Shown here in pieces: positions 7,842 through 15,820 of a stretch of DNA of 64,000 nucleotides. The position numbers and the translations under genes were made by a program. Position 1 is the first letter of the stretch; every line of letters begins with the position of its first letter. A model generated the notes under the pieces. That model did not search any database, was not told where the DNA came from, and worked only from the letters and a program-made list of their open reading frames with translations. Source of the stretch: Fibrobacter succinogenes (GTDB lineage: Bacteria > Fibrobacterota > Fibrobacteria > Fibrobacterales > Fibrobacteraceae); contig CACVQR010000001.1 of assembly GCA_902756345.1 (NCBI GenBank), positions 332,371 through 396,370 of the forward strand. The letters are read 5' to 3'.

Positions 7842-9812
7842 TCAAACTGTCGCGGGGCGGTAGCCGAGCAATTTCATGCTGTAAAGAGCCGTACCTTTGC
7901 TGATGCTGCGGACGCCTGTCGCATAACCGAAAATCTTACGCAGCGGGACTTCGGCCTTCAAAAAATGGGTCTTGCCGTCGCCACCGATTTCCTTCACCTT
8001 GCCATCGCGAGACTGGATATCGCCCGTCACAAGGCCTGCAAAATTCACAGGGCATTCCAGCGACAGCTCCATGACAGGTTCGTACAATTGAACATCGGCA
8101 GGCTTGATAAGCTTGGTGACCGCATCGGCACAAGCTTTTTTGATCATGGGCGGCAAAGCGCCTTCGGTCCAGGTGAATTCATGGACTTCAAAGCACACGC
8201 CTACGAGCGGGCCCTTGCCGAGTACGCCGATTTCCGTAGATTCCAGAAGCGCAGAACGCACACCTGCCAAAATTTCGCGCGGGGCCGTTTCCAGAAATTC
8301 AGCCGACAGGCGGATATCATGTGCATCGCCATCGAGCGGTGTCGCCGAAAGCTTGATAGAAATCTTGTGGGGGCCAAGCTGGAATGTATTTTCAACCGGG
8401 CCTACGTTACGGCACAGGCGTTCTTGCCAACGGACTTCAGGTGATCCTGCCTTGACTTCGCAGCCGAATTCACGCTTGAGTCGGGCTAGCAATACGTCGA
8501 GTTGCACTTCGCCCACCGTATGCAAATACCAGAATCCGCCATCGTCTTTTTGCACGCGGAAACTCGGGTCCATGCGAGCCAAAACATTCAGGCTCTTTTC
8601 GACATGATGATAATCTTCGGCGCCCAGGCATTCCACGCGAGTCTGCAAGAGCGGCTGGTACTTATCGCGGATAGAGGAATGAGCGCGCTCCCCTTGGTCG
8701 CTTTGAGGTATGGGGTCGCTCCGCCCTTCGGGCGTCACTTTGAGGATTTGTCCCAATTCGGTTTCGAACGGGCTGCGCATGGCGTAAATATCGCCCGAAC
8801 GGATTTCGTCAACAGGCTGCAACAGGTTCGCCTTCAGGCGAGAAAATTCAAAACCCGCGGGCCATTCCTTGCGCTCCATGTTCGTATGACTGCGGAACAG
8901 TGAAATCTCGCCCACGCCCTTAAAGTGGCGCAAGCGAATCACCTGTCCTAATTCATTGTCTGCAAATTCAGGTACGTCAGGCAAGAAGAACGAAAGTGCT
9001 GTGGTAAGGCTGCGCACACCGAAGCCTTCCATCGCTGAGCCTGCATAGCAAAGCGCATAATCATTGCTCTTCGCCAGTTCCTTGAGCCCGCGCAAAAGCG
9101 TCTTGGGTGGAACCGATTTTCCTTCGAGCGCAAGTTGCAAGACTTCGTCGTCAAAGTTGCTCGCGAATTCCACCGCCTCGGCGTAATGCTTCTTGATTTT
9201 CTCGGTAGAATCGCTCACCTCGCCTGCTTGCGGCCAGGAATCGTCAACAACTTCTTCGCCTGTATCCGAATGAATCAGGCGGCTCTTGCTCAGCACATCG
9301 AGTACGCCCGACATGCGTCCGCCCTTGTATTCCGGGAGCGTCATGAGCACCGGGCGCACGCCTAAAACTTCTTCAATATTAATTAGCGTTTCGTCAAGCG
9401 AATAGTCGGGATTGTCGAGCTTATTGACAAATAGAATCGTCCGCACGCCCGCTTCGCGCAGTTTACGGAAGGCAGCCACCGTCTGCGTTTCCACTCCGCT
9501 CGCGGCGCTCACCACAAGTACCGCGCCCTCGACGGCTGTAAGCGCCGTGTCGACTTCGGCGCCAAAATCCACATGCCCTGGCGTATCGATAAAATTGAAC
9601 CAGGTGTTCTTCCATTCGAAATGCGCCACGCCGCTCTCGATGGTAATGCCGCGCTCTTTTTCTTCGGGCATGTAGTCCATGGTGGCAAGGCCTTCTTCCA
9701 CCTTGCCCGGCCGGCGAACCTCGCCCGCCGCAAAAAGAATACGCTCCGAAAGAGTCGTCTTTCCGGCATCTACGTGGGCAAGGATTGCAATGTTGCGAAC
9801 AGGCTGTGACAT
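7842..9812 (-). CDS. EF-G-like translation factor GTPase (ribosomal-protection-type size)
   Basis: The 656-residue protein has a translational GTPase domain: G1 AHVDAGKTT, switch I ERGITI, G3 DTPGHVDF, and G4 NKLD. EF-G-like domains II-V follow, ending with FGYATGVRSISKGTALYSM, which resembles EF-G domain V. It is about 45 residues shorter than canonical EF-G and close in length to TetM/TetO ribosomal protection proteins, but the C-terminus is more EF-G-like. Candidate roles are ribosome rescue or protection or an EF-G2 function. Residues about 356-377 are encoded by a dispersed repeat (8681..8745), in frame. It sits 14 bp upstream of the Vat-like gene on the same strand. Confidence 0.85.
   Translation of the reverse strand: MSQPVRNIAILAHVDAGKTTLSERILFAAGEVRRPGKVEEGLATMDYMPEEKERGITIESGVAHFEWKNTWFNFIDTPGHVDFGAEVDTALTAVEGAVLVVSAASGVETQTVAAFRKLREAGVRTILFVNKLDNPDYSLDETLINIEEVLGVRPVLMTLPEYKGGRMSGVLDVLSKSRLIHSDTGEEVVDDSWPQAGEVSDSTEKIKKHYAEAVEFASNFDDEVLQLALEGKSVPPKTLLRGLKELAKSNDYALCYAGSAMEGFGVRSLTTALSFFLPDVPEFADNELGQVIRLRHFKGVGEISLFRSHTNMERKEWPAGFEFSRLKANLLQPVDEIRSGDIYAMRSPFETELGQILKVTPEGRSDPIPQSDQGERAHSSIRDKYQPLLQTRVECLGAEDYHHVEKSLNVLARMDPSFRVQKDDGGFWYLHTVGEVQLDVLLARLKREFGCEVKAGSPEVRWQERLCRNVGPVENTFQLGPHKISIKLSATPLDGDAHDIRLSAEFLETAPREILAGVRSALLESTEIGVLGKGPLVGVCFEVHEFTWTEGALPPMIKKACADAVTKLIKPADVQLYEPVMELSLECPVNFAGLVTGDIQSRDGKVKEIGGDGKTHFLKAEVPLRKIFGYATGVRSISKGTALYSMKLLGYRPATV
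8681..8745 (-). repeat. Dispersed GC-rich repeat copy inside the GTPase gene
   Basis: On the minus strand this contains two copies of CCTCAAAG(C/T)GAC, each followed by an AAGGG-type core and GAGCG. Related copies lie at 10045..10160 and 14951..15000. It is in frame and encodes the segment PEGRSDPIPQSDQGERAHSS, which has no counterpart in the family as I know it. Confidence 0.65.
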
Positions 9813-9824
9813 GATACCACTAAT

Positions 9825-10037
9825 TTAAAAATTCTCGTCTAGCGTGAATTCGTTCGCGACCGCCTCAAGCTTGCGTTCGGCCGTCGCGTCAAGCGCCTCG
9901 GCATGCCCGCGCAACGCCGCAAATGGGTGGAAAATCTTTGCGCGGTCTTCCACTTTCATGCGCGGATGCTTCATCATAAAATTCCAATCGTTCCGCGGAT
10001 ACGGCAAATCAATGATGTCTTTGTAATTATCAATCAT
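9825..10037 (-). CDS. YolD-like small protein, partner of the Y-family polymerase
   Basis: From ATG 10037 the product is 70 residues. It contains DIIDLPYPRN, HPRMKVEDRAKIFHPFAAL and RGHAEAL. This matches the YolD-like pattern (LP-hh, HPxMs-xxRAaqFaPFaAL-G), a family found next to UmuC-type polymerase genes in many bacteria. The frame is open further upstream to 10127, but that part is repeat-derived. The polymerase gene lies 129 bp upstream on the same strand. The role of YolD proteins is not firmly known; a polymerase accessory role analogous to UmuD is the usual suggestion. Confidence 0.75.
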   Translation of the reverse strand: MIDNYKDIIDLPYPRNDWNFMMKHPRMKVEDRAKIFHPFAALRGHAEALDATAERKLEAVANEFTLDENF

Positions 10038-10044
10038 AAAAGGC

Positions 10045-10160
10045 GGTGAGCTCGCGCCGTTGGCGCTTTGAGGTATGAGGAGCGAGGTATTAAAAGTTAA
10101 AAATTTTTCATTATCCACAAACCTCAAGCCTCAAAGCGACCCTGCAAGGGGAGCGACCTC
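10045..10160. repeat. Inverted pair of dispersed repeats between yolD-like and polymerase genes
   Basis: Two copies of the ACCTCA..CCTCAAAGCG repeat face each other, reading leftward at 10056..10081 and rightward at about 10126..10160. An AT-rich core lies between. The same family occurs inside the GTPase gene (8681..8745) and at 14951..15000. The element separates the two genes of the expected polymerase operon and supplies a false upstream extension of the YolD-like frame. Confidence 0.6.
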
Positions 10161-10166
10161 ACACCC

Positions 10167-11567
10167 CTAGGCACGGTGTCCTCCGATTTGTCCGTTGCGT
10201 TCAATGGTGGTGGCACCTTCTTGCAAGTCCATTCCCTTCACGATTGCATTCTTGCCGAAACGTTTCTTGATGAGGAGTTCCGCCTTCAGGCGTTTCTTTT
10301 CTTTTTCCTGCTTTTGCACATCAGTGAACAAGTCGTACTGTTCATGGCTCGCATCCACGATGTCGGCGGCCACCAAGTTCAAGCGGCGCACTGTCAATTT
10401 CGGGTCCACGATGCGGTCGAAAAGCTTCATGACCGCATCGGCAATTACCGACTGCGAGCTGGTATAATAGCCGATACTTGCCGTGCCGTGTGCAGGTTTC
10501 GGAATCGTGCGCCCGTAAAAATCCGTGACCGTGACGCCGTGGTAAATTCCCTTGTCCACATTTTCGCGGTCGTAACCCACCGTGAGCACCATCGCGTTTG
10601 TCACCAAATCATGCGCAATCAAAGTCATCGAAACCGTATCGACCATTTCGCGCACCACGAGACGCGCCTTGTCAAACGGGTACGGGTCCTGCAGCACCTG
10701 GCCTTCGCCCGTGCTCCTGTTCCGCGGCCTCGACTTCTTGATGTCCGCAATCGTGCAAGGTTCGTAACCCCAAGCATGGTCAATCAAAATCTCCGCATTC
10801 ACGCCGAAAAGCTTGTACAGCGCTTCGGGATTTTTCACACTCACGCGGGCAATGTCACCCATCGTGTAAATGCCGCGCCCCGCATTCAGCCTGCAATTTT
10901 CCAGGCGCTCTGCAATCCCGCGGCCCACCTGCCAAAAACTCGTGAGCGGCCTGTGCGACCAAAGCTGCCTGCGGTAACTCATTTCATCAAGTTCTGCAAT
11001 GCGCACGCCGTCAGCATCCGCATCCACATGCTTCGCCATCACATCCATCGCAATCTTGCATAGGTACAAGTTGGTGCCGATGCCACCGGTGGCCGTAATT
11101 CCTGTAGTCGCAAAGACATCTTGAATAATCGTCTTCACCAATTCCCGTGCAGTCTTCTTGTACAACTTCAGGTATTTCGTCAAGTCCAGAAAACATTCGT
11201 CGATGGAATACGCGTGAATATCTTCGGCGCTCACATACTTCAAGTAAACATTGTACACCTTCGTGGAATACTCCACGTACTTTGCCATCTGCGGCTTTGC
11301 GATGGTAAATTCAATCTTTTCGCCTGTACGACGCAGCACCTCGCGCACCTTCTGGTTCACCTCGAAAAGTCGCGCACGCCCCGGAATTCCGTAAGCTTTT
11401 AACGCTGGTGTCACCGCTAAGCAAATCGTCTTCTCGGTACGGCTTTCGTCGGCCACTACAAGTTTCGCTTTAAGCGGATCAAGGCCCCGAAGGATACATT
11501 CCACCGAGGCAAAGAACGACTTTAAGTCAATGGCCGCGTAAGTTCGAGATTCGCGAGGCTGATTCAT
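10167..11567 (-). CDS. Y-family DNA polymerase (UmuC/DinB-like)
   Basis: The 466-residue translesion polymerase has catalytic motif YAAIDLKSFFASVECILRG (metal-binding Asp plus the Phe-Phe steric gate region) near residue 12. The second catalytic motif, AYSIDECFLDLT with consecutive Asp-Glu, is near residue 118. The helix-hairpin-helix thumb region is around residues 190-235, with a C-terminal little-finger domain. The insert-rich palm (KIEFTIAKPQMAKYVEYS) is UmuC-like rather than DinB-like. It likely acts in DNA damage tolerance. The YolD-like gene downstream supports the UmuC assignment. No LexA-type operator was confirmed upstream. Confidence 0.9.
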   Translation of the reverse strand: MNQPRESRTYAAIDLKSFFASVECILRGLDPLKAKLVVADESRTEKTICLAVTPALKAYGIPGRARLFEVNQKVREVLRRTGEKIEFTIAKPQMAKYVEYSTKVYNVYLKYVSAEDIHAYSIDECFLDLTKYLKLYKKTARELVKTIIQDVFATTGITATGGIGTNLYLCKIAMDVMAKHVDADADGVRIAELDEMSYRRQLWSHRPLTSFWQVGRGIAERLENCRLNAGRGIYTMGDIARVSVKNPEALYKLFGVNAEILIDHAWGYEPCTIADIKKSRPRNRSTGEGQVLQDPYPFDKARLVVREMVDTVSMTLIAHDLVTNAMVLTVGYDRENVDKGIYHGVTVTDFYGRTIPKPAHGTASIGYYTSSQSVIADAVMKLFDRIVDPKLTVRRLNLVAADIVDASHEQYDLFTDVQKQEKEKKRLKAELLIKKRFGKNAIVKGMDLQEGATTIERNGQIGGHRA

Positions 11568-11581
11568 GAAGCCTCACGGTC

Positions 11582-12958
11582 TTATCTGTATTTTAATTCA
11601 GGGTGTTCGAAGTAAAAAGACTTCTTGTCGACATACATTCGTTCGTCTGCAACATGCATCGCCCGACGAACATCGGGTTCACCACAACATACGCCAATAG
11701 AGAAATACACGTTTTCGGACAGTTTTGCCATCGTGCGTATTTTGGCAATGCGGGTATTCAATTCGTCTTCCGAGATGCCCGAGACAAGTACCATAAATTC
11801 ATCGCCACCGGCGCGATACACGTCTTCTTCCGGGAAAACGTATTGCAGAATTTCTGCCGCCGAACGCAACACTTTATCGCCAGAGAGATGTCCCTGTTCG
11901 TCGTTTGTGTACTTGAGTCCGTTTAAGTCGGCAAATATAACGGCCTTGGGAGTCGGCTTGCGCCCCGCCACAATTTGGTCAATGCGGTTGTTCATTACAT
12001 TACGATTTTTCACGCCAGTAAGCGAATCGATTGTACTTAGCGTTTGAAGCTTGTTCAAAAGCAAGTAACTCGAAATTTCAGACGCGATCAGGAATGTCGT
12101 GACTTCAAGCGTTTCCTTGATAATCAGCGTATTGTCGACATTAAAATTAACCGTCCACAAGTAGCCAAGCAATTCACCGCCATGACGCAACGGGAAAAGC
12201 ATAATCGTCTTTACGCCGGAAAGGTCAAGCATCGAGCCCCAAATCGGGTTCGTCAAGCGCAGCTTTTCCATATCGCGTTCGTCTTTCACAATAATGCAGG
12301 TGCTGCCAGCAAGCGTTTCCGGCCATGTTTCTGCAATCGCGTAAAAGCCTTCGACATATCGCGACATCGGCTGTACTTTCAGACCTTCTCGAGTCGATTC
12401 TGCAAAAATGGAGCACTCGCGATTTTCAGCATCGGTGAGCAAAATGCAGCATTGATCGGATTCGCAAGATTGACGGATATCCTCGACCACTTCCTGGAAG
12501 GTCTGCTTGACATTTTCTGCACCGCGCAGCTTGATACAAGCCTTGAGAACATTCGAGGCGGTGTCTCCGGAAAGGTCTGCCATGGCCGAAGAATCGGCCT
12601 TGGGTGCGACATCGTAACAGTAAACGCAATAGCCGATGTCTTCGCGGTCGGAATCCAGCGGCATCAGGAACATGTTCAGCCAGAGGCCCATCATGTAAAG
12701 GTTCACATAAGCATGGAGAGGCTTGCCCGACTGCACGCAGCGAAAACAGTGGTCTTCGAAGTTCTGGTTTTTCGGGAAGCAAAACTCATACGGACAATCC
12801 GGCACAAACGGGCGCCCCTGAGTTGACTCCATTTCTTCGCGATGAGCCTTGTTTCCTGCCACGACTCGGATATTCCCATAAGATCCATCCGGGTAAAGTT
12901 CCACGGACATCACGCAGGCTTTCGCCTTATAATGCGATAGAATCTTATCAAAATCCAT
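11582..12958 (-). CDS. Cytoplasmic diguanylate cyclase with PAS-like and GAF-like sensor regions
   Basis: The C-terminal GGDEF domain (about residues 295-450) has an intact active site (YRAGGDEFMVLVSG) and the substrate segment FADLNGLKYTND, so it should make cyclic di-GMP. The N-terminal 120 residues are PAS-like and contain a Cys cluster (CPYEFCFPK ... HCFRC) that could bind metal or sense redox. The middle (about 150-280) looks like a GAF domain. No membrane helix is present. I chose ATG 12958 over an ATG at 12988 because GGGAGGG lies about 10 nt upstream of it. Confidence 0.85.
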   Translation of the reverse strand: MDFDKILSHYKAKACVMSVELYPDGSYGNIRVVAGNKAHREEMESTQGRPFVPDCPYEFCFPKNQNFEDHCFRCVQSGKPLHAYVNLYMMGLWLNMFLMPLDSDREDIGYCVYCYDVAPKADSSAMADLSGDTASNVLKACIKLRGAENVKQTFQEVVEDIRQSCESDQCCILLTDAENRECSIFAESTREGLKVQPMSRYVEGFYAIAETWPETLAGSTCIIVKDERDMEKLRLTNPIWGSMLDLSGVKTIMLFPLRHGGELLGYLWTVNFNVDNTLIIKETLEVTTFLIASEISSYLLLNKLQTLSTIDSLTGVKNRNVMNNRIDQIVAGRKPTPKAVIFADLNGLKYTNDEQGHLSGDKVLRSAAEILQYVFPEEDVYRAGGDEFMVLVSGISEDELNTRIAKIRTMAKLSENVYFSIGVCCGEPDVRRAMHVADERMYVDKKSFYFEHPELKYR

Positions 12959-13070
12959 ACAAGTTCGCCCTCCCACGGCATTATGCATTTTTCTACAATC
13001 AATTTAAAAAGATTTTGAGTAAATATATCGTCATCCGTTCATTATGCCTGAAATATCATATACATACGTC

Positions 13071-14141
13071 TTAATCGCGGTGTTCGTACAAATACAGATT
13101 CGCTTCGGGCTCTGCTAAATCAGAGCCTTTTATTTTCCACTCGTCATCGGTTCCGGTGCGGTACTTGACCACGACACGATAGCGGTTGTCCGTTTGCAGC
13201 ACGCTTTGTGGAACCGTCCAGAAGTTTTCGGTGCCCACGACCATTTCGAGTTCATGAACATCGCGAGTATCTACGCCGTAAATCGTAATGGATTTGACCA
13301 TGTCTTTCGGGTTGCGCACATGGATAATGCTCCAGAATTCGCTGGCACCTTCCTTGACCCAGATAGAGGTGGAGTCGCCCCACACGCCCTCTACACCTTC
13401 GCAACTCACAAATTCCCATTCGCCGGAATAACGGCCAACGTTGATCCCCATAATATCAGAGGCCGGAGCACCGCCCAAGTCTACTCCGCAATTTGCATCG
13501 GGACAACGGTCGGTAATGCGCACCGTGACTTCTTTCCAGCCATCAGGTGTTCTCGCCTTCACATGCACGCAGCCACCGCAAGCGGCGCCACCATTCCACG
13601 GACCCTTTTCATCTCCGGGAGAAACGTTCACGTGAATCGCCGCGTAATACTGGATATTAGTTTGTCCGTAGTTGCAAGCGCCACCCAGGCTCGTTTCTTT
13701 TGCCGTGATGCTCCCGTAAGTCGTCACGGAACCCTTGCCGCCCTTCTCGGTGAGTTCAGGGTCTGCCGCGGTAAAGCTGTCGCAGGCGGTGCACTTGCCG
13801 TCATCGGGGGTGCTATTGCCAGAAGACGCGGGCGCCAAACTCGACGAAGAAACCTCCGACGCAACAGATGAAGACGATACCGGAGCCGATTCAGAAGATT
13901 TCGCGACATTCTCCGAAGAATTCGGCTCTGCACTTGACGAAGAAGGCTTTGATTCAGAAGATGCTTTTTCCGAACTCGAAGACTTGGCTCCGGCAGAATC
14001 ATCCGCCGAAGAACTGGACAAGAGCGAGCTTTCGCTCGAAGGCGTATCGGCGGCATTTGCCGACGAAGAATCGTCACCGCAGGCGACAATGCCCGCACTC
14101 ACCAAAGCGCTAAAATAAAAAACAAGGGCAAGATTTCTCAT
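13071..14141 (-). CDS. Expansin-like lipoprotein
   Basis: A lipoprotein signal ends in the lipobox IVAC (about residues 17-20). A Ser-rich linker of about 100 residues (long SSSS runs) follows, typical of Fibrobacter surface proteins. The C-terminal half resembles an expansin (EXLX1-type): a double-psi barrel with TYGSITAKETSLGGACNYG, AACGGCVHV, VRITDRCPDANCGVDLG and a final beta-sandwich domain. The conserved TD and NCGVDLG segments match the polysaccharide-binding groove of the family. Expansins loosen cellulose and xylan without hydrolysis. Here lipid anchoring would place it on an envelope surface. ATG 14141 follows TATATT by 7 nt. Confidence 0.88.
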   Translation of the reverse strand: MRNLALVFYFSALVSAGIVACGDDSSSANAADTPSSESSLLSSSSADDSAGAKSSSSEKASSESKPSSSSAEPNSSENVAKSSESAPVSSSSVASEVSSSSLAPASSGNSTPDDGKCTACDSFTAADPELTEKGGKGSVTTYGSITAKETSLGGACNYGQTNIQYYAAIHVNVSPGDEKGPWNGGAACGGCVHVKARTPDGWKEVTVRITDRCPDANCGVDLGGAPASDIMGINVGRYSGEWEFVSCEGVEGVWGDSTSIWVKEGASEFWSIIHVRNPKDMVKSITIYGVDTRDVHELEMVVGTENFWTVPQSVLQTDNRYRVVVKYRTGTDDEWKIKGSDLAEPEANLYLYEHRD

Positions 14142-14148
14142 ACAATCC

Positions 14149-14154
14149 AATATA
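14149..14154 (-). promoter_or_regulatory. TATATT -10-like element before the expansin gene
   Basis: On the minus strand TATATT lies 7 nt before ATG 14141. It directly follows the T run of the upstream terminator, so the expansin gene is an independent unit, probably leaderless. Confidence 0.5.
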
Positions 14155-14184
14155 AAAAAGGAAGCCCCGGCACTGCGGCCGGGG
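14153..14184 (-). terminator. Rho-independent terminator of the BatC-like operon
   Basis: On the minus strand, stem CCCCGGC pairs with GCCGGGG, followed by CTTCC and six T. It lies about 95 nt after the stop of the 14278..15000 gene. Confidence 0.8.
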
Positions 14185-14277
14185 TAACAAATGAGTGCCT
14201 TACCAGTCATTGCGCTTCGCGCAAGACTCGGCGGCTCGGCCATAGAAAAATGCAAGCATTTTTCTGCGGCGCTCGCC

Positions 14278-15000
14278 TTACCAGTCTTTGGCAGGTCTTG
14301 CTTGGCCGCGGATAGGTTTCCAGGGCTTGCGTTCGCCGTTCTGCTCGTCGAAATCCTTCAGGAGCTGTGCCGCTTCTTCAGGGCTCATTTCACCCATCTG
14401 CATCGGCTGTTCCTGCGGTTCTTCGCCACCATTGCTGTCGCTGGATTCGCCTTCGGGTTGCTGTTCAGGCTGCTGCTCGGGCTGTTGGCCGGCACCGCCT
14501 TCGTTGCTGTCGGAACTTTCGGACTTCGAATCGCTGGACTGGTCGCCATTCTGACCATTCTGCTGGTCTTGATTCTGGTCAGATTCAGAACTGCTGGACT
14601 GCCCGTCACCATTCTGATTCTGGTCTTGGTTTTGCTGGTCCTTATTCTGGTCCTGCTGATTTTCGTCCTTGTTCTGGTCCTGATTCTGATCTTGGTTATT
14701 ATCCTGGTTCTTGTCGTTTTTCTTGTTTTCGTTCTTCTGCTCGTCCTTGGCCTCGTGAATACGGTCCAGGAGCATTTGCAGTTTCTGGTCGTTCGGATAA
14801 TATTGCAGGCCTTCGTTACAAGTAATTTCTGCCGAGGGCAAGCGGTTTTCAATATACTGGAACGCCGCATCGCTGTAGTAGGCGCTTGCCGACTTCGGCG
14901 CCGCAAACGCCGCCACTGCAAGGAAAAATACAACTGCACAAATCTGAATAGCTCGCACCTCGAAGCGACCGAAGGGAGCGTGCCCATAGCTCATAGCCAT
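14278..15000 (-). CDS. Secreted Gln/Asp-rich low-complexity protein, BatC/BatE-like
   Basis: After a hydrophobic signal (about residues 19-38) comes a short helical region (AFQYIENRLPSAEITCNEGL). This is followed by about 110 residues of QNQDQNKDEN- and PEQQ-type low complexity, and a C-terminal MSPEEAAQLLKDFDEQNGE. That acidic segment resembles the C-termini of BatC-like proteins of the Bat (von Willebrand A/TPR) aerotolerance cluster. The ATG overlaps the stop of the preceding TPR gene (TAATG), indicating translational coupling. The first 18 residues (MSYGHAPFGRFEV) are encoded by a dispersed repeat, so the original start may have differed. Confidence 0.65.
   Translation of the reverse strand: MAMSYGHAPFGRFEVRAIQICAVVFFLAVAAFAAPKSASAYYSDAAFQYIENRLPSAEITCNEGLQYYPNDQKLQMLLDRIHEAKDEQKNENKKNDKNQDNNQDQNQDQNKDENQQDQNKDQQNQDQNQNGDGQSSSSESDQNQDQQNGQNGDQSSDSKSESSDSNEGGAGQQPEQQPEQQPEGESSDSNGGEEPQEQPMQMGEMSPEEAAQLLKDFDEQNGERKPWKPIRGQARPAKDW
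14951..15000 (-). repeat. Dispersed repeat copy at the N-terminus of the BatC-like gene
   Basis: The plus strand reads ACCTCGAAGCGACCGAAGGG then AGCG, the same family as copies at 8681..8745 and 10045..10160. It covers the first ~17 codons of the downstream gene. Confidence 0.6.
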
Positions 15001-15737
15001 TAGATTACCTCCAGGTCGTTGTCGGTGTTGCTGGCGTCAATCTTTGCTTTGGGCTTTCTGCCCGCCTTGATTTCGATGACGTCATCAATGCGCTGCACGT
15101 GTCCGCTGAGCTGGCCGGCGGTTTCATCTTCGGCAATCAGGTTTTCAAGCATTTCCTTTGCTTCGGCGTACTTGCCGTCTTTGCAAAGCTGCAAGGCTCG
15201 CGCCAGAACTTCCTTGGCCTTGTCGCTCAAAGGCGGCTGCTTCTGGTCGTTATTCTGGTCTTGGTTCTGGTCCTGATTCTGCTTTTGCTTGTCGAGTTCT
15301 TCCTTCAGTTTGCGCTGAACGATTTCCACGTTCTTTTTCGCATTTTCAAAAGTGTTGTCGAGGTCAATGGCCTTCTTCAAGTAAGCGACCGATTCGCGCC
15401 ATGCGGCAATGCGTTCGCTACCTTCAGCCGCTTTTTCGCCCATGCGGAAATGCGTATTCGCCAAATTGTAGGCAGCCTTCGCCGCCATCTTTTTGTCGGG
15501 CATGCGCACGGCGCTCTCAAGCTCTTTCTTGGCTTCGTCATAGTTGCCGAGCTTGTACTGGCAAGTTCCGATATTGTAGAACAAAAGCGGGTTTGCAGGC
15601 TCCGATTCACGGGCCTTCATGTACTTTTCGAGCGCACCGGCGTAGTCGCCATTCTTAAACAATTTATTGCCGTCATTAATGGGGCGCGCCCACAGCCCGG
15701 CAGCAAGTAAACACATCAAAAAAACAAGTAAACGCAT
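15000..15737 (-). CDS. TPR protein, BatC-like
   Basis: The 245-residue exported protein has a signal peptide (MRLLVFLMCLLAAGLWA). Three TPR-like units follow in residues 20-140, including GDYAGALEKYMKARESEPAN and LGNYDEAKKELESA. After a KQNQDQNQDQNNDQ linker there is a last helical pair (KEVLARALQLCKDGKYAEAK). This layout of TPRs plus Gln/Asp-rich linker matches BatC of the Bat system. The partner gene at 14278 starts within its stop codon. The Shine-Dalgarno sequence GAAGG lies 9 nt before the ATG, with TATATT (15757..15762) further upstream. Confidence 0.75.
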   Translation of the reverse strand: MRLLVFLMCLLAAGLWARPINDGNKLFKNGDYAGALEKYMKARESEPANPLLFYNIGTCQYKLGNYDEAKKELESAVRMPDKKMAAKAAYNLANTHFRMGEKAAEGSERIAAWRESVAYLKKAIDLDNTFENAKKNVEIVQRKLKEELDKQKQNQDQNQDQNNDQKQPPLSDKAKEVLARALQLCKDGKYAEAKEMLENLIAEDETAGQLSGHVQRIDDVIEIKAGRKPKAKIDASNTDNDLEVI

Positions 15738-15820
15738 TCTAATACCTTCGACTAAGAATATACAAAAATGCCTAGCGCACGGCCAGACATTCTCTTAGGT
15801 AAAGATATGGCTTGACTTTA

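Noticed and set aside
14191..15003. 270-residue Val/Leu-rich membrane-like frame on the plus strand
   Set aside because: It is the complement of the Gln/Asp-rich repeats of the BatC-like gene, which makes artificial hydrophobic codons.
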